Assembly: GCA_030653035.1 (NCBI GenBank)
Contig: JAUSAB010000017.1
Span: 1-46,453, forward strand
Length of the DNA: 46,453 nt
Direction of reading: 5' to 3'
From: Desulfocapsaceae bacterium
Lineage (GTDB): Bacteria > Desulfobacterota > Desulfobulbia > Desulfobulbales > Desulfocapsaceae
The notes below the pieces were generated by a model that was not told where the DNA came from, did not search any database, and saw nothing but the letters and a program-made list of their open reading frames with translations. Made by a program: the position numbers and the translations under genes. Shown piece after piece: positions 33,146-39,850 of the stretch. Within the stretch, counting starts at the first letter, position 1; each line of letters starts with the position of its first letter.

Positions 33146-33740
33146 TTTTTCCTCCTTTTAAACTTTTTTTCTTTGATTCCTTCTCTGTGCTACTCTCTTT
33201 CAGGCCATTTTGCAGACTGCTGATCAGTATTTCGATAGCAGAGGTACTCCATGCTGCCCGTTTAAATCCGGCAATGATACGTGCAAATACGAGATCGTTC
33301 CAAGGCTGGATAATCACCGACCAGAGCTGGGGCAGAAAACAATCATCTTGTTCGTCAAGACGCCGCCGTAATCTTGCGATCCAGGCGGTTTTGCGTTTCA
33401 ACGAACTCCGGTCTTCAGCCCCGAGGATGAGGTAGAAGATGCGATAGTTGCAGAGAAACCGGACCAGCAGGTCATCAGCCATGCTCTCAAGCCGATGGAT
33501 GTGGACGGTCACCTCTGCCACATCGCCAAGCCAGTTTGCCAGCGCGATGAACTGCCCGGCCAGGGGCTGGGTATCGTTTTCTGTCTCCCTCCCAGGATCT
33601 TTTCCCTTGTGTTTCCCACCCTGTTCCATAAAAACCGCATGCACGATACCAGTGGTTCGTTTGGCAAGTTCAATGGCATGGAGGGTTGCAGAGAGATCGG
33701 CAGGAGAGCCCCTTAGGAGAAGAGCAACTCCTGTCTTCAT
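33108..33740 (-). CDS. UspA-like nucleotide-binding-fold protein
   Basis: The 210-residue product starts MKTGVALLLRGSPADLSATL and has alternating strands and helices like universal stress proteins (AIELAKRTTGIVHAVFM, YRIFYLILGAED). The ATP-binding loop of UspA is not obvious, so I call the fold only tentatively. The C-terminus is basic (KESSTEKESKKKSLKGGK). AAAGGAGC precedes the ATG at 33740. The ATG at 33788 would sit at the predicted transcription start and is unusable. It is the first gene after the sigma54-type promoter and overlaps the permease gene. Confidence 0.6.
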   Translation of the reverse strand: MKTGVALLLRGSPADLSATLHAIELAKRTTGIVHAVFMEQGGKHKGKDPGRETENDTQPLAGQFIALANWLGDVAEVTVHIHRLESMADDLLVRFLCNYRIFYLILGAEDRSSLKRKTAWIARLRRRLDEQDDCFLPQLWSVIIQPWNDLVFARIIAGFKRAAWSTSAIEILISSLQNGLKESSTEKESKKKSLKGGKNVHVPSDSPHQR

Positions 33741-33799
33741 AATTGCTCCTTTATTCCATCTTGCGATGCCGTGCGGCATCATCACCATACAACTCTCAA

Positions 33800-33816
33800 T
33801 GCATTGACCGTGCCAG
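33800..33816 (-). promoter_or_regulatory. Sigma54 (-24/-12) promoter of the PEP-synthase-like operon
   Basis: The minus strand reads CTGGCACGGTCAATGCA. Against the sigma54 consensus YTGGCACGRNNNTTGCW this has a single mismatch (A for the first T of TTGC), with the required spacing between GG and GC. Transcription should begin near 33789, giving a leader of about 50 bases before the first gene's ATG at 33740. A sigma54 activator gene lies just upstream. Confidence 0.8.
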
Positions 33817-33863
33817 CTTGGCTATCTTGTTGTTAGTATGTGCTTTTTGTGATGATTGGGAGC

Positions 33864-33963
33864 TTGAAACAGGTGGGCGGTGTTAAAAATTGAAACAGTT
33901 TGCGGGTAACTGTTTGAAGTTAATAGTTTTTATTGTTGAAACAGTAGTTTCACTTTGAAACAG
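33864..33963. promoter_or_regulatory. TTGAAACAG box array (probable activator sites)
   Basis: TTGAAACAG occurs four times on the plus strand at 33864, 33890, 33936 and 33955. An inverted near-copy CTGTTTGAA lies at 33910, and TGAAACAGTAGTTTCA (33937-33952) is a perfect palindrome with 6-base arms. The array lies about 75-175 bp upstream of the predicted sigma54 start, the usual range for enhancer sites. It falls in the gap after the activator gene, which has a Fis-type helix-turn-helix. The activator is the likely binder. Confidence 0.75.
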
Positions 33964-34013
33964 CGTGAGCTGAAAGGGTGTTCTTTTTTGAAATTGGACG
34001 GTCTAGCGGCGAT

Positions 34014-35384
34014 TTATTTTTTATCGGGAACGAGATTGAGTTCCTTGAGACGCCGCCAGAGGGTGGTGCGGGAGATGCCGAGTTGCTGCGCCGTTTCCGT
34101 CTGATTGAAGCCGGTGCGGCGGTACACCTCGTAGATATGTTCCTGCTCGAATATTTTCAGTTGGCTGCTGGGTTTTTCCGGAGGCAGGGGGCATGTATCG
34201 GTAAAGAACAGATCAGGGGGCAGATCCCTGGCGGTAAGCATTGGTTCCCGAGCTAAGGCCACGGCGCGTTCTATGATATTCTGCAGTTCCCGGATGTTGC
34301 CGGGGAAGGAGTAGGAAAGGAGGGCATTGAGGAAGGAGCTGTCTATCTTCGGTACCGGTTTTCCGAACTGGGTGGCAATGAGAGTGACAAAGTGTTCGAT
34401 CAGGAGGGGGATGTCTTCCTGCCGGTAGCGCAGGGGGGGGAGCTCGATCATCACGACCTTCAGGCGATAAAAGAGATCCTGGCGGAAGCTGCCTGCGGCC
34501 ACCATTTTTTCGATATCCTGGTTGGTGGCGGCGATGATCCGGACATCGATCATCGTCGGCGTGACTCCGCCTATCCGCAGGAGGCTGCGTTCCTGGATCA
34601 CCCGCAGCATTTTGATCTGCATGGAAATAGGCGTCTCACCGACCTCATCGAGAAATACCGTGCCGCCGTTTGCAGTCTCCAACAGGCCAAATTTAGTGCT
34701 TACGGCGCCGGTAAAGGCGCCTTTTTCATGGCCGAAGAGTTCATTGGCGACGAGTTCTTCGCTGAACGCCCCGCAGTTAAAGGGAATGAAGGGATGGTTG
34801 GCCCGGTCGCTGTGCGCGTGGAGTGCTCGTGCAACCAGTTCCTTGCCGGTGCCGCTTTCACCCTGGATCAGTATATTGCAGTTGAGGGCGGCAACCTGCC
34901 TGATGGTCTTAAAGATTTCCTGCATGGCCGGGGAACGGCCAATAATCTCCCCAAAACGATCCGGGTTGTTTGTCGTCTGATCCCCGGTTAGATTGGAATG
35001 GCTGACGCTTTGCAAGGCGTCGCGGATCACCTGGCGCAGATCATCTAGGCGGAAGGGCTTGGCTATATAATTGAAAGCGCCGATCTTGATGGCCTGTACG
35101 GCCTGATCGATAGAGGCATAGCCGGTCATGAGGATGACGATGGTCTGAGGGGCCATGCCCTTGACCTGTTGCAGCACCTCCACGCCATTGGCGTCACCCA
35201 GGCGGACATCGGTGATCAGCAGATCTGGCGGGGTCTTGCTTATGTGGGCAATGGCCTCAGCGGCGGTAACGAACCCTTCCAGTTCATAACCATCCTTGGA
35301 CAGGGCATGGACCAGACGACGAACCGTGATGACTTCATCATCAAGGATGTAGATACGTTTTTTTTGCACGATCGTATCCTTCAT
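34014..35384 (-). CDS. Sigma54-dependent response regulator (NtrC family)
   Basis: The 456-residue protein has a receiver (~1-120; YILDDEVITV, Asp in LLITDVRLGD, MTGYAS, YIAKPFRLDDL). A sigma54-activating AAA+ domain (~145-385) follows, with Walker A GESGTGKELVA, the sigma54-contacting GAFTGA in GHEKGAFTGAV, and Walker B VFLDEVGE. A Fis-type DNA-binding helix-turn-helix ends it (NQTETAQQLGISRTTLWRRL). All catalytic elements are intact. It is transcribed toward the sigma54 promoter and TTGAAACAG array, so it is the likely activator of the operon at 21359-33740. Its cognate kinase could be the operon's own histidine kinase, which would close a feedback loop. Confidence 0.92.
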   Translation of the reverse strand: MKDTIVQKKRIYILDDEVITVRRLVHALSKDGYELEGFVTAAEAIAHISKTPPDLLITDVRLGDANGVEVLQQVKGMAPQTIVILMTGYASIDQAVQAIKIGAFNYIAKPFRLDDLRQVIRDALQSVSHSNLTGDQTTNNPDRFGEIIGRSPAMQEIFKTIRQVAALNCNILIQGESGTGKELVARALHAHSDRANHPFIPFNCGAFSEELVANELFGHEKGAFTGAVSTKFGLLETANGGTVFLDEVGETPISMQIKMLRVIQERSLLRIGGVTPTMIDVRIIAATNQDIEKMVAAGSFRQDLFYRLKVVMIELPPLRYRQEDIPLLIEHFVTLIATQFGKPVPKIDSSFLNALLSYSFPGNIRELQNIIERAVALAREPMLTARDLPPDLFFTDTCPLPPEKPSSQLKIFEQEHIYEVYRRTGFNQTETAQQLGISRTTLWRRLKELNLVPDKK

Positions 35385-35841
35385 AGCAAAAAAACTCCAA
35401 TGATCCTGAATTGATGGCAGGAAAAATATAGGGGGTGAAAACTCTCTTACTCAAGGCAAAAGAGTCTTGCCAGGAAGAAGTATGCTGCCGAAGATAGCAC
35501 TATCTTTACCGGATTTGCAAAGGGTAATTTTATGAATGACGATTTGGGAGCTGCCACGGAGGGCAAGGATATCTTCTCCATAACTGATAACCAGAGTGAT
35601 GAGGAGGAGAGCGGAAGAAAAAGAGATGCGAAAAGGAAGGTGTGTCTTTGCTTGAGAAAAAGGCGTCTGATTTGCACCGGGTGAAAAGGGAATCAACGCA
35701 TGATTTCTGGGTGACCATCCTGTGTCCTTGAGGTAAAATTATTCGCCTGCCTTGATCTTGGTGAATGGTCAAGCCCTCCACCTGGAGAAGAACTTGACTG
35801 TTATAGGGCCTTCCCCGTGTTTCTTATGGTGGACTCGATTT
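35385..35841. other. 457-bp stretch between the activator and the repeat protein, no clear gene
   Basis: Short frames exist on both strands but none has a family signature. The best plus-strand candidate is listed separately at 35532. The minus-strand frame at 35451-35696 overlaps it and has one hydrophobic stretch, but no ribosome site that I trust. The activator's promoter should be near 35390-35450; no sigma54-type site is visible there. Confidence 0.55.
35532..35684 (+). CDS. Possible small charged protein
   Basis: A 50-codon frame begins MNDDLGAATEGKDIFSITDN and turns from acidic (SDEEES) to strongly basic (GRKRDAKRKVCLCLRKRR), ending ICTG. AAAGGG lies about eight bases before the ATG. 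I do not recognise it, and a frame of this length can arise by chance. The charge split and the site are the only support. Confidence 0.25.
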   Translation: MNDDLGAATEGKDIFSITDNQSDEEESGRKRDAKRKVCLCLRKRRLICTG

Positions 35842-36201
35842 TTATTTGCCGTGTTCCCCAATATTTTCGGGGCAGGGTTCATCTTCCTCAGCAAAAGCGC
35901 TGCAGGCCAAGGTGTCTTCGACCGCTTCTAATATCGATTCGTCTTTTGCTGCAGCTGTTTGTGCTGTGGTGCTCTTCTTTCCTGTGTCGATAGGGCATGG
36001 CTCTCCGGCCTCAGCAAAAGCACTGCAGGCCATGGTGTTTTCGACTGATTCCGATAGAGATTCTTTTTTTCCTGGAGCGGCTGGTGAGGCGTCGCCTGAT
36101 CCTTTCCCGGTGTTAATGGGGCATGGTTCTCCTGCTTCAGCAAAAGCGCTGCATGCCATGGTGTCTTCGACTGATTTCAATGCGGTTTTTTTTTCGTCCA
36201 T
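35842..36201 (-). CDS. Small protein of three Cys-X9-Cys repeats
   Basis: The 119-residue product is three copies of a unit of about 40 residues. Each has the core [LV]xSVEDTMACSAFAEAGEPCP with two cysteines nine residues apart. The linkers are Gly/Ser/Thr/Lys rich (NTGKGSGDASPAAP, DTGKKSTTAQTAAA). The third unit is shorter and drifted (LACSAFAEEDEPCP). There is no signal peptide or membrane helix, so it is probably cytoplasmic. I set the start at 36201 (MDEKKTALKS) because GGGAG lies nine bases upstream. Six cysteines in pairs suggest metal or cluster binding or thiol chemistry, but no known motif matches. I do not recognise the family. Confidence 0.65.
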   Translation of the reverse strand: MDEKKTALKSVEDTMACSAFAEAGEPCPINTGKGSGDASPAAPGKKESLSESVENTMACSAFAEAGEPCPIDTGKKSTTAQTAAAKDESILEAVEDTLACSAFAEEDEPCPENIGEHGK

Positions 36202-36545
36202 GGATAAATCTCCCATAATTGATGTTTGGGGTTTTCTGCCCAGTTGTTGGTCACAATATTTTTCTGTTGCCAGGTGGCATATTAAAAAAAAGAAAAAATA
36301 TACGGATTTCTTTTACCATTCTTACCAGTATAACGGGAGCCGCTCATTTATTTTAACAGCTTATTTAAAGAATATCACGTTGGGTTGGCAAAATACAATG
36401 GTGTTTATTTTCTTGTTTTGACATAATTTTTTTACAGTTTCCTGTATGTTGTCTGCCTGGTACCGGTCGCTCCTGCGCCATCCATGGCACCCGCGACACT
36501 CGGCCGTCCTTGGTCTGTGTAACGAAATGCTTATAAAAAACCATA
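36202..36545. other. 344-bp AT-rich gap, no gene seen
   Basis: The left part is AT-rich with A- and T-tracts (36280-36310) and probably holds the promoter of the repeat-protein gene. The right part (36455-36520) includes CTCCTGCGCCATCCATGGCA, with a GCCATCCATGGC palindrome, which resembles dispersed GC-rich repeats. No open frame here has family features. Confidence 0.5.
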
Positions 36546-37319
36546 TTATTTCGTAACGGCTCCTAAACCGCAAAGCATGAAGCCAAGGATGGGCGCGCAT
36601 TTGCTGGTGCAGGATGGATAAAAACGACCGTGTTGGCGTGTTTGTGATGCATTTTCCCGGCCCCAGTAGAATTCGGCCAGTCCGAGTGGCGTCAGATTCT
36701 CTTTGACCGCCTGGTTGAATAACTTGGGAGCGCAGCAATCACCGGTGCCGGTGGGGATTCCGCCGCTGCCGGCAAATGCCTCAGCTAAAGGGCGCTGCTG
36801 CCCGCGAAAGTTGGTCAGGGTGTAGAGGGCGTGGATATCTCTCATCCATTGTTGGGAGAGCTGCCGGCGCTGCTGGGTCAGTTCTCGCCACTGGGATGAG
36901 AGGCGATCCGCGGTATGGAGCATGCGGCCGAGTTGTTTGATCCGGGGTTCAATGTCCGCATAGATGCTGGTGTATGCCTTTATATTGAAAAGGGGCGGGG
37001 CCCAGCCTGCCATCTCCCACAGTCCATTGTACTGGCCGGAAAAGGCGCGCAGTATCTGCTTGTTGCCGATGGTATCCCGGCAGACCAGGACCCCGAACAT
37101 CTTGCCCCGGGCCTCACCAAAAAGGCTGGCCGTGCTCAGTCGCGGATCAGCCTGTCCTCTTTGGGCCTGGAGATCGATTCGCTTTTCCTGCCCCAGTAAT
37201 CGCATGAGCTCCAGGCAATGGGTGCGGGCATCGCCTTCATGAAAAGCGTGTTCCGCCCCGCAATCGAGGCAAAAGCCCCCGGTAACTTTTCCCTGCTGTT
37301 GTTCCTTTTTTTGTTGCAT
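36546..37319 (-). CDS. Free-standing RluA-type N-terminal domain protein
   Basis: The 257-residue product matches the accessory N-terminal domain of some large RluA-family pseudouridine synthases. Matching parts are GKMFGVLVCRD, RAFSGQYNGLWEMAGWAPPL, GTGDCCAPKLFNQAV, PLGLAEFYWG and the Cys-rich end HGRFYPSCTSKCAPIL. The catalytic synthase domain that normally follows is absent. It opens with a Cys pair (FCLDCGAEH) that may bind zinc with later cysteines. I chose the ATG at 37319 because GAGGAT precedes it. It may act on RNA with a separate synthase, or be a split gene; no synthase lies in the window. Confidence 0.7.
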   Translation of the reverse strand: MQQKKEQQQGKVTGGFCLDCGAEHAFHEGDARTHCLELMRLLGQEKRIDLQAQRGQADPRLSTASLFGEARGKMFGVLVCRDTIGNKQILRAFSGQYNGLWEMAGWAPPLFNIKAYTSIYADIEPRIKQLGRMLHTADRLSSQWRELTQQRRQLSQQWMRDIHALYTLTNFRGQQRPLAEAFAGSGGIPTGTGDCCAPKLFNQAVKENLTPLGLAEFYWGRENASQTRQHGRFYPSCTSKCAPILGFMLCGLGAVTK

Positions 37320-37384
37320 GAATCCTCGGTCATTGATTGAATAGGGACATTCTACCGTATTGTCCAACCCCGGTAAACGGGATA

Positions 37385-37437
37385 AGTACCTTCACGAAAT
37401 TCGTTTCAAAAAATAAGAAACGAATTTCTAAGGTACT
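37385..37437. repeat. Inverted repeat upstream of recQ
   Basis: AGTACCTT (37385-37392) and GAAATTCGTTTC pair exactly with GAAACGAATTTC and AAGGTACT (37430-37437). Small bulges and the 9-base loop AAAAAATAA separate them. It lies 26 bp before the recQ start and between divergently transcribed genes. It could be an operator, since its arms are long and symmetrical, or a mobile palindrome. Confidence 0.65.
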
Positions 37438-37463
37438 AAATTTGCCATCTCCAAGGTTCTATC

Positions 37464-39656
37464 TTGAATTACAACGAACAGCTCCAGCGGATCTTCGGCT
37501 TTTCCACCTTTCGTGCCAATCAGGAGGAAATTGTCCAGACCATCCTTGCAGGCCGTGACGTCTTTGCGGTCATGCCCACTGGTGGCGGCAAGTCGCTTTG
37601 CTATCAATTGCCGGCCTCAATGATGACCGGCACCTGCCTGGTGATCAGCCCCTTGATCTCCCTGATGAAGGACCAGGTGGATGCCGCCAATGCCTTTGGC
37701 ATGCAGGCCGGTCTGCTCAACTCCACCCTCTCCACCGCCGAGCAGCATGAAGTCCTGGCCCGCCTGCAGGCGGGTGGCTATGACCTGCTCTATCTCTCGC
37801 CGGAGCGGCTGGCCTTGCCGGGATTTATGGAGCGTCTGAAGCGGGCGCCCCTTTCCTTTGTGGCCGTCGATGAGGCCCACTGCATCTCGGAATGGGGCCA
37901 TGATTTTCGCCCGGATTATCTGGCCCTCTCCCGCCTGAAGCAGGAACTGCCGGGGGTGCCGCTCACCGCCTTTACCGCCACCGCCACCCATAAGGTGCAG
38001 GAGGATATCGTCCGTCGTCTGGCCCTGACCCGGCCGCTGATGACGCGCGCCTCCTTTGACCGGCCCAACCTTTTTTATCAGGTGCAGGTCAGGGATCAGG
38101 TGAACAGCCAGATTGAGGCCGTCGTGCGTGCTCATCCCGATGAGGCCGGGATTGTCTATCGGCTGAGCCGTGCCGATGTCGAAAAAACGGCCGTCTGGTT
38201 GCAGAAAAAGGGGGTCAAGGCCCTGCCGTATCATGCCGGGCTCGACAACCGGATCCGTAAACAGAATCAGGAGGCCTTTAACCGCGATGAGGTGCAGGTG
38301 GTGGTGGCCACGGTCGCCTTCGGTATGGGAATCGACAAGTCCAATGTCCGGTTTGTCATCCACGGGGATCTGCCCAAAAGCATGGAGGGTTATTATCAGG
38401 AGACGGGCCGGGCCGGCCGCGATGGTGAGCCTGCCCTCTGTCTGCTTCTGTACTCGCGGGGCGATTATTTCCGCTTGCGGCCTTTTATCGATCAGTTGAC
38501 GGATGAGCAGGAGCGACAGGCCGGTCTGGCCCAACTGAACAGGATGATGAATTTTGCCGAGCAGCCGGTCTGCCGCCGGCGGGCGGTGCTCCACTATTTT
38601 GATGAGGAGTACGTGCCGGATAATTGCGGCGCCTGTGATGTCTGTACGCATGGGGTGCAAACCGTTGATGCCAGCACTGAGGCCCAGATGGCCATGTCAG
38701 CCATCTATCGCACCGGCCAGCGTTTTGGCGCCGGCCATATTGTCGATATCGTCTGTGGGGCCAGAACGGCACGGATCAGCGCCCTTGGTCATGACCAGCT
38801 CAAGACCTACGGGGTGGGGCGGGAGCGCGGCAAGCGTTTCTGGCGGCAGCTTCTTGACAGCATGCTCAGTCAGGACCTGCTCAAAAGTGAAGGGGAGCCC
38901 TATCCCATGCTCCATATCACGGCCGCCGGGGAGGAGGTCCTCTTTGGCCGGGCGCAATTCGTCACCCACCGAATGCTGGCAGAGAAGGGCGACAAACCTG
39001 AGTCACAGTTGTACGATGAGCGGTTATTTGCCGTTTTGAAACAACTGCGGCGCGACATGGCGGCGGAGGCCGGGGTGCCGCCGTATGTCCTCTTTTCCGA
39101 TAAGAGCCTGCATCAGATGAGTAGCTTTTTCCCGCAAACCCCTGAGGCCCTGCTGGGTATCAACGGGGTAGGGCAGATGAAGCTTGAACGCTATGGAACC
39201 CCGTTTTTGGCTGCCATCGCAAGCTATCTGGCCGATAACCCGGAGGCCTGTCAGCAGCAGGCGGAAAAAGGGGACGCGCCAGTTACAGCGCCCCCCGTTG
39301 CTCGGAAACAAACAGGCGGCCAGACCCTTGATGAAACGTGGCGGCTGGCAGAGGCGGGACTTAGCGTGGAGGAGATTGCCGCCGCGCGCGAGCTGAAACC
39401 CTCGACTATTGCCGCCCATATCGGTGAACTCCTGCAGCAGGGCAAGGAGCTGGATGTGGATCGTTATGTCGATCAGAACGTGCGGAGCGCAATGACTGAA
39501 CTGTTCAGGGTGCACGGACTCTTTCGTCTCAAACCGATCGTAGATGGCATGGATGGCCGGGGGGGGTACGAGCAGGCTCATATCGTCCGCGGGTATCTGG
39601 TCTCTCAGGGCTGGAAGATGGAAATGGAGAAAAACGATGAGTTGCAGTCAGGTTGA
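37464..39656 (+). CDS. recQ: ATP-dependent DNA helicase RecQ
   Basis: This is a 3'-5' DNA helicase of the RecF repair pathway. The 730-residue protein has the helicase core: Walker [19 protein letters not shown] box [19 protein letters not shown]-like TATATHKVQ, and motif VI in [12 protein letters not shown]. The zinc-binding subdomain [20 protein letters not shown], then ACDVC, follows. RQC and HRDC domains come next (HRDC ~520-600: [20 protein letters not shown]). A helix-turn-helix-like extension ends it (~625-725: [20 protein letters not shown]). It starts at TTG 37464; no ATG suits, and AAGG upstream is a weak site. Confidence 0.92.
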   Translation: MNYNEQLQRIFGFSTFRANQEEIVQTILAGRDVFAVMPTGGGKSLCYQLPASMMTGTCLVISPLISLMKDQVDAANAFGMQAGLLNSTLSTAEQHEVLARLQAGGYDLLYLSPERLALPGFMERLKRAPLSFVAVDEAHCISEWGHDFRPDYLALSRLKQELPGVPLTAFTATATHKVQEDIVRRLALTRPLMTRASFDRPNLFYQVQVRDQVNSQIEAVVRAHPDEAGIVYRLSRADVEKTAVWLQKKGVKALPYHAGLDNRIRKQNQEAFNRDEVQVVVATVAFGMGIDKSNVRFVIHGDLPKSMEGYYQETGRAGRDGEPALCLLLYSRGDYFRLRPFIDQLTDEQERQAGLAQLNRMMNFAEQPVCRRRAVLHYFDEEYVPDNCGACDVCTHGVQTVDASTEAQMAMSAIYRTGQRFGAGHIVDIVCGARTARISALGHDQLKTYGVGRERGKRFWRQLLDSMLSQDLLKSEGEPYPMLHITAAGEEVLFGRAQFVTHRMLAEKGDKPESQLYDERLFAVLKQLRRDMAAEAGVPPYVLFSDKSLHQMSSFFPQTPEALLGINGVGQMKLERYGTPFLAAIASYLADNPEACQQQAEKGDAPVTAPPVARKQTGGQTLDETWRLAEAGLSVEEIAAARELKPSTIAAHIGELLQQGKELDVDRYVDQNVRSAMTELFRVHGLFRLKPIVDGMDGRGGYEQAHIVRGYLVSQGWKMEMEKNDELQSG

Positions 39657-39850
39657 TTCGGCGGAGTAGTCTCGGAGCCATTTTCCCCTCCACTGGTAGG
39701 ATGGCGCTATTCGTTTGGATTACGTCGGATTTTACGGTATGTTATTTCCTTCTTTATGGGCTTTAACTATTCTGGTGTTGGCGGCCTGTTTGATGACAGT
39801 CGCGTATCGGACACAGATGCCAAATGAAAGAGCAGTGACCACCAATTGCC

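Noticed and set aside
33741-33788. N-terminal extension of the UspA-like gene to 33788
   Set aside because: The predicted sigma54 transcript starts near 33789, leaving no leader for that ATG, and a good ribosome site precedes the ATG at 33740.
33864-33963. CRISPR-like array of TTGAAACAG units
   Set aside because: The units are only nine bases, irregularly spaced and partly inverted, which fits regulator sites and not an array.
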